A stretch of DNA of 64,000 nucleotides from Ypsolopha sequella. Lineage: Eukaryota; Arthropoda; Insecta; Lepidoptera; Ypsolophidae. A model generated the notes under the pieces. The model was not told where the DNA came from. It saw nothing but the letters and a program-made list of their open reading frames with translations, and made no database searches. Position numbers and translations under genes: made by a program. The DNA lies in the NCBI GenBank assembly GCA_934047225.1, contig OW203986.1:18479221-18543220 (forward strand), given 5' to 3'. Positions 19,038 to 30,925 of this stretch are shown here, piece by piece (positions within the stretch are counted from its first letter, which is position 1; every line of letters begins with the position of its first letter).

Positions 19038-22000
19038 TTAAGAGTATGACATAGCCAAAACAAAAACCAGTTCCGGGCGTGGCTTATTCTATTTTACGAT
19101 AGCGCGCGGGGGGAAATTCGTCCCGGTCTCTAAGCTCGCGTCACCATAGCAAAAATACGAATAGAGTGGACGAGGCAGGGTCAAAAGTAATACGTATTTT
19201 ATTTTATCTAATTTATTAGTGTATTTCGATCATCGTCACACGGCATTGATCCTACTTGCTATCACGTCGGGACGTAAATTTATTATGGTCGGCTAAAAGT
19301 GGTTTTTTGAGTGTTTGATTTATCAGTTGACCCTCGGAACATTTCAGACACTCTTTTAGAGATACATAATAATATTGTGACGGTTAATTGTCACCATTAC
19401 CCATTCTTTAAATATTTTTCGCCCGTTGAGCTGGTTTTACACTTGCGGGAAAATAAATTGGACCAAAAATTTCTTTACAAAAAATTTTTACTAAAGTTGT
19501 TATTACAAAAAGTGGAAACTAACAAATATTTTCAGAAGGAATGCACCACGTCACTATCTATCTCACTGTAGCCTATATCAATTATGCCTCTCTCATTCAA
19601 CCACGTTTAACTGCGTTACTATCTCATTCCAACTCATTTTAAATAGCGTCACTATTTATCTCACTCTAACGCGTGTTAAATGGCATTTCTAATGAACGTC
19701 AAATATTTTTACTGCCCGCCACTCTTTCATTCTAAATTCTAATTATTTTATAAAATACGCAGCTCCTTTGGTAGTAAAATAGCAATAACTTTTTTTTCAA
19801 AAGTAATACACAGAAATTGCCAGATCATTTGAAAAACAATATTTGATGAGCCGTTATTTAAGACAATTTGCAAAACTAACATAGGACATTTTTTTTCAGG
19901 GTGTCGTATCGTGCTAACCTAATTACAAAAAATTGCTCATAAATTGGGTTTTTATTTTTCTTCCTGATGTAACAGCATTTCAGGGTTTATTTTTGACTTT
20001 ATCAATAGCATGACTATTCAGAGTTGCGCAACAAAAATTTTATTCTTAGAATTTAGAACTGGTTAGCTGTGACTCTCAAAAATCTATTCGAATATATAAA
20101 AGTACCATCAACTCGAAGACTATCTACTTTTTGCTGAGGTCATAATTTGATGTTCTGGTCAGTCATGAGCTGGCCTACCAGCCTTCCAAGGGAAAGTGTT
20201 GACTTTTGGGACACCTGTTTACCCTTGGGATAAATCGCCAAGTGTTTAAAATATAGAAATTTATTTGTATCATAGTTTGAAATGTTCAGGTCCCTTTACG
20301 CAAAATGAAAAAACAAAACTCTTTTAGGATTAATTTGTTGTCCCTATGTTTGTCTGTTTGTCCGTTTGTCTAGGCAATTTTTCTGGGTAAAATCAATAAA
20401 TGCTAATATTTACAGCCCTGTAAAATATACATATTATAACGTTTTTATGGCCTTTTGTTTAACTTTTTCATACAAATTTTCTCCTTATGAAAATATAGAG
20501 ATCAACACTTAACATAATATTTTGCATTTGAAAGAAAGCACAGAAAGGAACTGTAGAACAAATAATGTAAAAAATATAAAACCATATCTTTCTATTCTAA
20601 AGGGATTAATAATTTACTGTTTGTTCAATGTGGCGATAGCTTTGTTTATATATATTTTTTCTTTGTTACAAAGATAACAAATATTTTCGTACAAGGTTTT
20701 CCTTAAGGGCTATTTCTCCGAATTTGTAACAAAATATTAAGAAATAATTATAACGGTAAAGTACAACTTTTAGCTAAGACAATTTATTGTTAAAAGTTTG
20801 CTAAATGCATAAACATATTTTAATGATATTATGGTATCTTCAAAATAATTGGGTTTTCCATAAGCGTGATATCAGATTATTTTAGAAATTTACGGCTGGT
20901 ATCACGACGACGGATAAGCCAATTATTTTATTACTATTGTAATATAATTAAAAATATGTTAATGCATACAGCAGACTTTTAACTATAAGTTTTCTTAACT
21001 AAAAGTTGTATTTTTACTTATTGAAATTGTATTTCTCATCAAGAAGTGCAAGATGACAAGATATTCAAAATAAGTTAATTGAATTTGTGAAATGGTTTCA
21101 GGTCAAAACAGTTTTCCATGAAACGGTAATTGTTTATACTTAGCAAAGTGTGTAAACTTAGTCATCTTAACATGAACGACGCCTGTATTTCTCTCTTTTT
21201 TATTTCCAGTATAGATAAAAATATACAAACTTGTTAAACTTTGTGTAAAAACGAGGCAATATTGACGATATCCTGACAGCTATTATGATGGTGTTTTATC
21301 AAATTTTGCTTTTTGGGCTGTATAGAGACGTAGTTAGATGTCACTAGAATAGAAAAAAGATATGAAGAAAATAAGCTGTAGACTTCACATTCGGTTTATA
21401 CCTATTGTATGAATTTTAAGAAAAATACAGGGGTAAAGGGACCTCTTAAGGAAAACCTTGTATTAAACTATTTGTTACCTTAGTAAAAAATAATTCAAGC
21501 AAAAAAATAAACAAAGCTATCGCCACATTGAACAGTAGATAATTAATCCCTTTAGAATAGAACAACATGGTTTTCATATTTTTTACATTATTTGTTCAAC
21601 AATTCCTTTCTGTGTTGACTTTTAAATCCAAAATATTATCTCAAGTGTTCATCCCTAGATTTTCATAGTGAGAAAATTTGTATGAAAAACGTAAGAAAAA
21701 AAACGTAAAAACCTAAAACGTAATATAAATAAAAACGTCAAAAGTATGTTTTTACAGCTCTATAGAGGGCCGTTTATATTGGTATTTATTAATTTTACCC
21801 AGAAAAAATTGTCTAGACAAACAGACAGACAGACAAACATAGGGATAACAAATTAATCCTAAAATACCTTCATTGTTTTCATTTTGCGTAACAGAACCTG
21901 AACATGTACCAACAGGATTATCTACGATCTAATAATTTTGCCATGCACTGTAAATATTTCAAAATAAATTGCTATATTTTAAATGCTTGGCGATTTATCC

Positions 22001-22430
22001 CAAGTAAGTGTACCTATATAATTTGCAAAAAACTTCACTTATTGGACCTGAAATGGTGAGCCAATACTAGAGGGTAGTTTCACGAAAAGGTCATTGACCT
22101 TTGTTACAGATCTCAGTAAGTATAAGTAAATTAATTTGGGTTTCAATAACGATCACAAAATTATTCTTTTAGAGTAACATATATTATTTTCCCGCATAAA
22201 AGTATGAATTCATTCCAAATTCATTCAGTTTTGTTGTTATGACTATGGCACGATGTAGCTAAATCACTCATACGCATATTTTGTTGAGTTTTTAACGGCA
22301 GGAATATGATGCTCCTCGAAATATTACTTTATAAAATTAATTTCAATGTGTTTTGAAGTAGTTTTGGGAGATATTTATAGCTTGCAAAAAAGGGCACAGG
22401 TTCCACGTCTTACGGGCGCCAACGCTAGGC
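19038..22430 (+). mobile_element. 3.4-kb multi-inverted-repeat element, copy A
   Basis: It is nearly identical to 55446-59267 after removing the solo LTR there. Both copies begin 'ttaagagtatgacatagcc' and end 'gggcgccaacgctaggc', with unrelated flanks. Inside are inverted arms of about 480-560 bp (20225-20705 against 21455-22010) and a smaller pair (20764-20830 against 20945-21010). The termini are not inverted repeats of each other. A CTAG-containing end would fit a Helitron, but the TC start and clear target were not found, so the class is open. Only short frames are present. Confidence 0.85.
19311..19571 (+). CDS. 86-codon frame inside the 3.4-kb element
   Basis: Starts MFDLSVDPRNIS (the first codon is GTG, so an ATG start is lacking). 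The second copy at 55719-55979 keeps the frame with about six residue changes among roughly eight base changes. That ratio gives no sign of selection on the protein. I recognise no domain. Most likely non-coding. Confidence 0.15.
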   Translation: MFDLSVDPRNISDTLLEIHNNIVTVNCHHYPFFKYFSPVELVLHLRENKLDQKFLYKKFLLKLLLQKVETNKYFQKECTTSLSISL

Positions 22431-22954
22431 ATAGACTGACAATATCTTGCTGCCGCTGACTGCATCAGTGGATTTACGTATTTTTGGAAAAAGGGGGTGC
22501 TTTTTTTGACCCGAATAACGTGGTATTTGGAAAATGAATAGATATCATTCACACTAATTTTATAAAAAAAAAAACAACAAAATCGCGAAAGCGATACCTG
22601 AAACAAAATCGATAAGAAGTGTGCAATAGAGGGTTACAAAAAAATTCATTGACAGTACAAATATGAATCGATTAACGTGGTTTGTGGAAAATGAATACCT
22701 TAAAGTTCAACCAAAAACGTGTATTTTTTTATGGCTATACGTAACCTAATTATTGCAACAATATCATCCGAAAGCTGACATTTTATTTCTGTTTGTATTT
22801 TCGTTCCCCTTAAACCCAGACACGACCTTCGGCATTGTAGGCTACAACCATGAATGCTGATAAAAAAGAGATATTTTATATTATTTTTATTTAATTAATT
22901 AAATCTAATAGTCATTCCTATTGCAGTAATTAATTATCAATATAATAATTCAAC
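22431..22954. other. No recognisable feature
   Basis: Nothing supported in this AT-rich spacer. Confidence 0.4.
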
Positions 22955-23300
22955 AATCATACATACATGTACTCACGTCTGTCTCCTAGAAGGTTAGGCA
23001 GAGACTACAGTTTTCCAACTGCTACGATCCACATATACCTCTTTCGCCTCTTCCACATCCATCAATCTAGTCATACAAGCTCTTCTATTCTGGGTACTTT
23101 TGACGTTGTCCTTCTTCAGTACATTGCCAATTTGGTCAGCATACGTCCTTCTAGTTTTAGGGTGGCCAGGTTGATCGAGGTGTACCTTCCACTTGCGCAC
23201 CACAAATTTCTTTCGTCGCTCTACTTTCCGTCATTATCTCTACATGTCCAAACCACCGAAACATTCCTTTTTCTATTCAAGCCACTACATCTTCTTTAAG
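22955..23300 (-). pseudogene. LINE C-terminal remnant, frameshifted
   Basis: On the minus strand, GMFRWFGHVEIM (about 23241-23270) is the familiar post-RT motif of insect LINEs. A different frame continues with PKTRRTYADQIGNVLKK and ends DRSSWKTVVSAYPSRRQT, then a stop. The frame change between the two halves shows decay. No polymerase motifs remain. Confidence 0.75.
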
Positions 23301-24733
23301 AATGAATAATTCAAATAAAAATAAAGCAATAAAAGTCAAACACAACTAGACACATTCACAATATTATTATGTTCGCAATATTCAGAGCAAACCTTCAGAT
23401 TTGGCTCCATGAATCATTTAAGATGTCAAAGTTTAGGGAATAGCCGAGGCTGGCCACTGACCATTCAGCAGAGAGGGGAATGCGCATGCGAGACAACAGT
23501 CCTATAACTAGTAACTGCAAGAAGACATCGTTTACTATTACTAAATAAAAGCTTCCCCTTATTTTATGCACACAATAAATGTTTTTTCACACCACCTGCT
23601 CGACAATGTCCAATTACATATCATGCAACCTCAACGTAAAGTATCTCAAGGGATATAAAGTTGTATGAAAATCCCTAGGGATTAAAGTGATTTAAATTTG
23701 GAACGTCAAATTCGTGTGAAAACTCGTGGAAAACAAACACCCATATGGGATTGTAAAGTGGTTTGTTCGAAAATCGAACTGGCCACCATAATCAGAATTC
23801 AACAAAAAGAAAAAAAGCGTTTACAAAGAATGTGAAACAAAAGACGGTGTTTGGTGCTGTGATTGTCAGTGAATTTTATTGAATTATTAATGTTGATAAA
23901 AAATTTCGAGCTTTTTATTGTCTTGCAGAAGGTGTGAAAAGTAGAGTATGCTCCTCTGGAATAAAGCCTGTCTTTGTCTTGGGCAGCTTGAACCCCTCGC
24001 TTTACTCAGGACTCTATATAACTACCTCGCTAGGTTCTAACTCTAGGAGTTAACTCTAGAGTCCCTCGTTACGCTCAGGGTTCAATATGCCGCCGTGACG
24101 TAAAACACTGCTTTAGTCTCTTAGTGCATAATCTATATTATACAAAAAGAATCATGAAGATGTTCCGTAAGAACAGCTTACCGAGTAAATATCACAAAAC
24201 ACAGTATCGATTATTATCGCAATCACAAACAGGCACATTCCTGAAAGTACATACACCTATATTCATTTCTACGTACAAGTTTATGTAACACGTATCAAAT
24301 ATCACGATAGGCAGGGATAAAGTTTCACAACTATCAAGTAAACAGTGTGCTGGTGATAATAACGCTTTGTTTGGAAATCTGCTTTTTGGCGCGTATATTA
24401 ATCAATTTACTGTTATGTTATGTCATGTTAGGTTTGGCTTTCTCGTGCTATTTAAGTCTTTTTTTCAATGCAGATGTACTTTTATTCAGAGATCTGTTAT
24501 TCATCATCCACAATTAACTAAAGAGGTATATAATTATTAATAAGACTAACATGCATGTCACAATATTCCAATAAAATGCACTTTGTATTAAAACCGGGTT
24601 TGTTTACAACAGATTTTGTTCCATTTTGATAGTTGCAGTATTACTGAAGTTATGAGCAAGAACATAACAGTAATTTCCGTAACGCTTCGAAAATTTTCGT
24701 ATGACATCCGCTCGAGTAATGACGTCGTTTTTC
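23301..24733. other. No recognisable gene (1.4 kb)
   Basis: No supported frame. Around 24030-24080 short repeated words ('aactctagg', 'taactctagag', 'ctcgc') form small palindromes. Nothing else stands out. Confidence 0.45.
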
Positions 24734-24823
24734 TTTTGGCAGTCAGAGTTCGGCCACGCGCTAACGCTGACTCATAGTCTTGTATTTTTTATTTCTTTAT
24801 TCAATTGAAGTACAGGCTTACTT
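24734..24823 (+). repeat. 90-bp direct repeat, left copy
   Basis: 'ttggcagtcagagttcggcc' and the following bases down to 'caattgaagta' recur at 25951-26039 with about two differences. The pair brackets 1.1 kb of other repeats. Confidence 0.85.
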
Positions 24824-24825
24824 TT

Positions 24826-25600
24826 TAACCGACTTCAAAAAGGAGGCGGTTCTCAATTCGACTGTATGTTTTTTTTTTTTAGCGTTGTTACTCCATAACT
24901 CCGTCATTTCTGAACCGATTTGAACAATTCTTTTTTTGTTTGGAAGAGTGTACTTCCAGGTAGGTCCCATTTTGAGTTTGGTTATGATCTGATGAAGGTC
25001 TTCAGAGATAGGCAGTGAAACTCCTCAGAAAATGACAGCATACCTCTCAAAATTGAGGTAATCGCTTTGTACCTGGATGCTGATTACAAGGTATTACTTG
25101 AAAATCGACATTCTTCCACCTGATTTTCGATCCTGGCTTCATCACCATATTCACCATAGAACTCCTCAACGGATCAGAGCACATAACTCGAGATTGCGGC
25201 AATCACTGCGTTAGGGTGCTGATTCAAGGGTATTACTTAAAGATAATCAGAATACCCACCTGACCTTCGATCCTGGCTTCATCACCATAGAACTCCTCAA
25301 CGGATGACAGCACATAACTTTGGATTGCGGCAACCAGTTTGTGTTTGGGCGCTCATTGCAGGGCATTGCTGAAAATTGCCAGTGTACCCACCTGACCTTC
25401 GATCTTGGCTTCATCACCGTAGAACTCTTCAACGGATGACAGCACATAACTCGAGATTGCGGTAATCATGTTGTGTTAGGGTGCTGATAGCAGGAAGCTA
25501 CTCAAACATGGCTACTTATACTCACTTGAACTTCGTTTCATATTAACACCACGTTTGCAAGAACTACCTATACCTCACAATTTAACCCAGCAACACTAAA
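24826..25600 (+). repeat. 'accgacttcaaaaaggagg' lepidopteran repeat with tandem core
   Basis: It begins 'aaccgacttcaaaaaggagg', includes 'actccataactccgtcattt' (also at 41708), and contains about three units starting at 25118, 25258 and 25390. Those units are 140 and then 132 bp long and share 'cttcatcacca' and 'agcacataact'. A minus-strand frame at 25247-25447 therefore shows a repeated peptide; I treat it as non-coding. Confidence 0.7.
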
Positions 25601-25608
25601 AAATGTGA

Positions 25609-25950
25609 AATAAAATAAACTTTTAACAAAAAAATTGTAACCGACTTCAATAGTAACAGCAGTCATTCACTAAAAAGTTAATAATAATTCTATAAAGACC
25701 GATTGTACCGAAGTAACACTTTTGCCGACTTCTTTCTTCCTGAAACATTATGTTACCTAGATATAGCAACATAAAAACCAATATAAGAACGCCGACTTCT
25801 AGATAACATAACGTTTCAGGAAGAAAGAAGTCGGCAAAAGTGTTGCTTCGGTACAATCGGTCTTTATAGAATTATTATTAACTTTTTAGTGAATGACTGC
25901 TGTTACTATTGAAGTCGGTTACAATTTTTTTGTTAAAAGTTTATTTTATT
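25609..25950. mobile_element. Foldback element, copy 2
   Basis: Same arms as 18532-18890 with few changes and a shortened loop. Its right end abuts the right copy of the 90-bp direct repeat at 25951. Confidence 0.88.
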
Positions 25951-26039
25951 CTTTTGGCAGTCAGAGTTCGGCCACGCGCTAACGCTGACTCATAGTCTTG
26001 TATTTTTTATTTCTTTATTCAATTGAAGTATAGACTTAC
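25951..26039 (+). repeat. 90-bp direct repeat, right copy
   Basis: Matches 24734-24823 closely. It starts at the edge of the foldback element. Confidence 0.85.
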
Positions 26040-26392
26040 ATTTTTTTTTTGTTGTATCTAATATTATGAAAAAAAGACGTGATCTTGCTAAGTTTCTTGA
26101 CCTTCTTCTTAGCAAGACTAATTGAATGGGCGGAGTTAGGCATATATTTATCATATGTTTTGCATATATTTATATTATTTATTCCTTATTCCTATATTTT
26201 TATTTTATTCAAGTGTATTTTTTGTAACCCAGCCTTCATTATTTCTGTGTTTTTCCGCGTATTTATTACATAAGACTTTTACCTATACATATAGATAATT
26301 TAATTACTTATATTACATTAAATCCGACCTATAATAAGTGAATGTTATACCTACATTACATAAATAAATATATTTCATTTCATTTCATAGTG
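26040..26392 (+). repeat. LINE-like 3' tail
   Basis: It is AT-rich and ends 'ataaataaatatatttcatt' with repeats of 'tttca', as in retroposon tails. No coding remnant is recognisable. Confidence 0.4.
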
Positions 26393-26404
26393 TTTTATAT
26401 ATAA

Positions 26405-26757
26405 TATCGTCACGACATGAATCCCCTAGGCAGTGTTAGAGGTGTTCCAAGTGTGAACTGTAAAATGCAAGTCACAGTCCATACTCGATACACCCGCGTT
26501 TCATCGACGATTATTAAGTCCCAACGTGATGGATGGTAACCCCTATCGCCGTACTTCGGGCACAAATACACGCTTTTTCCCTAAAAGCATGAAGGATTCT
26601 TTGTGATGTTTTCCTTCACCGTTCAGCAAGTGGTAAGTAATAACAAATACTATGCACATAAATTCCGAAAAACTCATTGGTTCATGCCCGACCGGAGATC
26701 GAAACTGGATCTCAAGATTAAGAGGCCAGCGTTCTCTACCCCTGAGCTACCGCCGCT
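26405..26757 (-). repeat. tRNA-Lys-derived SINE
   Basis: The minus-strand head (26681-26757) has an A box 'ggtagctcaggggtagag', an anticodon loop 'ctcttaa' (CTT, Lys) and a B box 'gtttcgatctc'. The body contains the complement of 'tttccttcaccgttcag', shared with the SINE at 16500. Downstream, the complement of 'aatgcaagtcacagt' also appears near 37130. It is a SINE, not a working tRNA, because the stems carry mismatches. Confidence 0.75.
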
Positions 26758-27200
26758 GTTTTATTTGAGGCGCTCTTATCCCAAAATCAGTAATTTTAAA
26801 AGTCAAATAGAACTTTCAGATATCGTCTAAAACTTCCAAAAAAAAAACGCAATATAGTTAGAACCTTTGTCTAGGTCTTCCACGCATGTGTTACACGATC
26901 AGATAAACTTTGCTCGATAGAAATAATTCACGAACACAGCATGTAATAAGACCTTTCAAATCATGTCATTTCCATAATTCCACTCTTTTATTAACGAAAC
27001 ATATCTGGTAATATTGCTCTTTAAATTTTCTAGGTTGACCACGTAAGTGGGTTTTAATAAACATATACCTTATTTTTAAACAATTTAAAAACCGATAAAA
27101 ACAACGAAAAAGTACAAAAGTGTGGTTATTTTCTTTACTCCTTACACGTAAAGAAAAAGACAGATAGTCACTCTTCTGGGATAAGAGCGCCTTAAATTGT
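26758..27200. repeat. Spaced inverted repeat ('aggcgctcttatccca')
   Basis: 'gaggcgctcttatccca' at about 26767-26783 faces its complement 'gggataagagcgcctta' at about 27178-27194. It may delimit a decayed 430-bp element. The interior has no recognisable content. Confidence 0.5.
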
Positions 27201-27938
27201 AAAGTAGCATTGAGCTCTGATCTTGCCTAAAACAAAAACGGGACCGCGGCCGATGACTATGCCCTATTCCAACATTTGTTCGTAAATTTATATGGAGGTG
27301 AGTACCTTTGATAAGTTGATAAAATTTCCTAGGGGGCGTCCATAAATCACGTGACGCATATTTGGCTGGATATTGATCCCAAAACGTGGGTGTAAGAGCG
27401 AGAACTGTAACTTGCATTTCACATTACTTCCTCTGAAACACTTTTGACACTCCTTTTTCATGTTGTGATATATTTTTGATATATTTGGCCACCAAAAACA
27501 GACATTTAATTGCTTGCTTGATTTTCAGTTTCTTCATTCGATTATCTAAAAAAGTTCTCCCATATCCCCAACCACGGAAACATTACAGCTAACTAGGTAG
27601 TACTAAAACCCGATTTCGTTAACAAAACTTGCCCAAAACGATTTGAGGTTAACCAATCAGCGATGGCAAGAGTCGGAATAAACTGCTCAAGTTAAATTAC
27701 ATTACATGTATGTAAAAACCAAAGTTGCTACTGGCGTGGTTCACCGAGGAGTTACCTAACTGTTTTTAGCTTTCCCGTGTGGTTTGGATAGTTCAACTAT
27801 TTTCGCGAATCGGGTGCTTTCGTTTTGCCACAGATAATATAAGTTTTGCGTAATAAGGTTTTATTTACATAATAAATTGAATAATTGTATTATTCTATTT
27901 TTATCGACTCCTACTGTTTTAGTACCTAGATTGTTTAT
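27201..27938. other. No recognisable feature
   Basis: The 91-codon minus frame at 27142-27417 shows no domain. Nothing else supported. Confidence 0.4.
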
Positions 27939-27942
27939 CCGA

Positions 27943-28234
27943 TGTTATAATTGTTAACGCCTTGCATGTGTGCGTACATGCAACTAACCTACACACATGC
28001 ACATGGCGAGATAACGGGTTCCCAGCTCGGCGGTGACGCTGCCGCCATTGCCGGCTGTCACTTCGTTCACTTCACCTTCGCATACGGTACCTGGTGCACA
28101 CGCACGACGCAATTATTTGTAATATCAATAAATTAGTAAACATCGAAGGAGTTCTTCTTTACCACCGCTATCCTCACCCAGACTAGAGCAAGCAGACGCC
28201 CAAGCAGCTCAAACAATAATTTCACATTATAACA
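27943..28234 (+). mobile_element. Solo LTR (292 bp)
   Basis: Starts 'tgttataat' and ends 'attataaca', a TG..CA pair within a 9-bp inverted repeat. It is flanked by a 4-bp duplication, CCGA, at 27939-27942 and 28235-28238. The interior is GC-richer and has AATAAA at 28127-28132 on the plus strand, which suggests the orientation. A 4-bp duplication is common for Gypsy-type elements. No internal retroelement sequence remains, so it probably formed by LTR-LTR recombination. Confidence 0.85.
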
Positions 28235-28375
28235 CCGATATTCTGCGCTAGGGACCCAATCCGCAACAGAGACGAGAAATAATTCCCGACCTTATTTCTC
28301 AAGCAACGTCCCCTTTATCCTGATTGCTCTTCAAGGCAGCTTTACCAGAGCGACGCACCCGAGGATCTAAACGAA

Positions 28376-28970
28376 TGTCTTCTTCTCATTTTTCGTGAAA
28401 TTGTTAGTTGTAAATATTATAAATAAAGACGATATTTTTGATGGTCGTAGAATAAGTATTCAACTGAACATAATTAGACATTGGGACACTCGTGCAAAAT
28501 TATAACGAAACTCACTTCATTCGTTTCGTAAACAAGCACTCGTGTCCCAATGTCTGAAATTATGTTGCAGGTGCAAATTATGCAACTGTGACATAATTAG
28601 GGACATTGGGACACGGTAATAGACAGCAAGAGTGTCACGATGTCAAATTATGTCCAGTTGGACACAATACTTTATCTACGACCTCCAAAAGTATCAGCTT
28701 CGCGAGACATTAATTATAATATTTTTAAATAACAATTTCAAAAGGAATTTTAAAATGAATACTCGTGCACAAAGTTCAGGTGCGTCTGTACGTTATTGCA
28801 TCCTGGCCAGAGAACCAATCAGCAGCTACGACGAGAAATAAGCCTTAAAAAAATTTTTAAGACTGACTGATTCTCTAGCGGTGTTATAATAAATTAGGCC
28901 AATCACAGCGCAGAATCGCAGTGGCAAAACAATGTAGGTACTTATAAAATCTTATTATAAGTAGTACGGG
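28376..28970. repeat. Dispersed repeat family D, copy 1
   Basis: It shares 'cgtgaaattgtt', 'agacattgggaca', 'cactcgtg', 'gtttcgtaaacaagcactcg', 'aattatgtccagttg' and 'cacagcgcagaat' with 54290-54830. The part around 28479-28554 is itself an inverted repeat ('agacattgggacactcgtgc' and its complement). Confidence 0.7.
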
Positions 28971-29006
28971 AGCAGACAAAAGTACTACCAGACACGTCAT
29001 TCTTAA

Positions 29007-29420
29007 GGGGCTGCACAATGCTAAAATTCAGTCCTGCTCTGACGCTTTTATTTTTTAACTGTCTATCAGATGCCGCGCACGCAAAACTTCAGTTATTTTG
29101 AAATCGCTGCTAAATTAGGACATTAACTTTAATTTCTTTATGTAATAAATATGTTTTCTTCTAGTAAGTATCTGCGTGTGTTGGTTTCCTTTCAATCGGT
29201 TTTGAAATATGGAAACTGAATCGCTTTTTTCTTGAAATTCATGCTTTTTTGAAAGTACTATAATTAAAGAAGATTGAATTTAAGTTTATTATAAATAGTA
29301 AAGTGTAATTAATAATTGTCTTAAGTCAAAAAATACACCATATTTATTTTCAAATTTTTACCGTCTACATTGACAGAACTGGTTCCAATGCACAACTGAT
29401 GCTTAGCATTGTGGAGCCCC
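29007..29420. mobile_element. TTAA-flanked element with GGGGCT ends
   Basis: The left end is 'ggggctgcacaatgctaa' and the right end, reverse complemented, is 'ggggctccacaatgctaa'. TTAA stands on both sides (29003-29006 and 29421-29424). The 414-bp interior has no transposase. The TTAA target is piggyBac-like; the GGG terminus resembles that of the element at 7108. Confidence 0.75.
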
Positions 29421-29650
29421 TTAAAACGGAATGATGCTAACGAAAATAAAAATCGTTGGCTTTATGGGCTTTGTAGAGTACATTTTAAATCCGGATCTCT
29501 ATTCCGTTTTAAATTGGCTCACCTGACGAAACTGAAAAGTTTGAAAAGTACCAAGTCCGAAAAAGTCCGTTTTGAAAAGTACGAAACTGAAAAGGTTCGT
29601 TGACAATTCTACATATTGCTTATTCGTCCGGATCACTGATAAATTATCGA
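29421..29650. other. Purine-rich degenerate repeat
   Basis: Words such as 'gaaaagt', 'aactgaaaag' and 'agtccg' recur between 29525 and 29605. No assignment. Confidence 0.4.
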
Positions 29651-30180
29651 TTTTAGGTTCCGTACCTCAAAATGAAAAATCGAAGTCCTTATAGGATCAC
29701 TCTGTTGTCCGTTTGTCAAGACCCTTTTGCTCGGGTCACGTATGAGATATCAAGTTGAAACTGATACCTCCTACAAAAATCTACAGCCTCATGGTGCTGT
29801 AAAAAAATCAGGCTTAGAACTTGACGGGAAAAAGTTATTGCACTTTACATAATCAATTAATTACATATAAATTGTTGACGTTCGCGAGGGAATCAAAACA
29901 AAATAGGGCACTTCCAGTTAACTTAGAAATTTGAAAATTCCTTTATAGGTATGTCTTATAAATAACATACACATTGGAAAAAAATCTGAAAATTACAAAT
30001 ATTTTATTATTTAGCAAGACTCTTTGGATAGATAGAGTTCAATAAATATTAAGTGTCAAGTTAAGTTGGCCCTGAAGGGGAAGTGAAATTATTTACCAAG
30101 TTTCTAGGGTTCCGTACCCGTTTTGTGGGGTGGTACGGAACCCTTTGTGTGCGAGTCTGACTCGGACTTGGCCGGTTTAT
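29651..30180 (+). repeat. 'ttccgtacc' dispersed repeat, subfamily B, full copy
   Basis: It begins 'ttttaggttccgtacctc', has 'gatatcaagttgaaactgat', and ends with 'gggttccgtacccgtttt', then 'ggtacggaaccctttg', then 'gacttggccggttta'. The last 60 bp form a hairpin of complementary 'gggttccgtacc' words. The copy at 54934 is the same element in reverse. Confidence 0.85.
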
Positions 30181-30525
30181 TTTTTATCAATAAGTTGGTC
30201 CGTCACTTTCTCGGTGCGGGCAAAGCAGTGGGGGTTGGGGGGAAGGGAAGGGCAGTAAATGCACTTTTTAGAGTGCAAAAGTTTAGCACACATTGTAAAA
30301 GGAAAGTTTTCACTCATCCCGACTTGGCTGAACGTTACCAAGAAAGAGAATTAAAAAGTTTCGAGTTTTCCAAATTGCTCAGTTACAATTGCTGAATTTT
30401 ATAAAATGTGTGAAATTCGTAACATTAAATTTCGACTTCCCGTTTCACTCCCAGTCCCAAGTCAATCACTGTGGGAAAACAAAATTTAATTTTACGAATT
30501 TCACAAACATCGTTTTTATCCATGA
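30181..30525. other. No recognisable feature
   Basis: Nothing supported. Confidence 0.4.
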
Positions 30526-30526
30526 T

Positions 30527-30855
30527 ACTGATCACTTACCACGCCTCCAGTATGAATTTAGACGGTGATGGAAAATTGACTTTGTATATAAGGTGACTTT
30601 TATTAACCTAGCCAAATTCATACTGGAGACTCGATAAGTGGTTAGAACCCAGGCTCAATGACCTTTTGTTGCAGAATACGGAAAAAAAATGTGGTGCTCC
30701 TATACTAATTTACGAACAACTCCAAATGAATTTGTATAGAAAGTCAAAATTTTGTTTTGCATTTTTGTCAAAAATTTTTATTAAACCTTGGTCCTGACCA
30801 CTTACCGAGTCTCCAGTATGAATTTGACTACATAAATAAAAGTCACCTTTATCTT
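30527..30855. repeat. Inverted-repeat family H
   Basis: 'ccagtatgaatttgac' and 'aaaagtcacctt' at about 30790-30855 face their complements at about 30590-30650, and a third partial arm lies at 30527-30565. A partial copy sits at 39655-39740. Confidence 0.65.
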
Positions 30856-30863
30856 TATACATA

Positions 30864-30925
30864 AATATACATATATATATATATATATATATAATATATA
30901 TACATATATATATAATTATAATTTT
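30864..30925. repeat. (TA)n microsatellite
   Basis: About 60 bp of nearly pure alternating TA with 'catatata' interruptions. Confidence 0.95.

Noticed and set aside
19311..19571. 86-codon conserved protein of the 3.4-kb element
   Set aside because: It has no ATG start, and most differences between the two copies change residues, as expected of neutral DNA.
21841..21860. 'tagggataacaaattaat', similar to the I-SceI site
   Set aside because: The second half differs from the recognition sequence and no homing endonuclease is nearby; it lies within a repeated element.
25247..25447. Minus-strand repeat-peptide protein
   Set aside because: The peptide repetition comes directly from the tandem DNA repeat and units differ by lengths that break the frame.
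25118..25500. Tandem units as a CRISPR array
   Set aside because: Units of 132-140 bp repeat over their whole length with no spacer structure, and the genome is eukaryotic.
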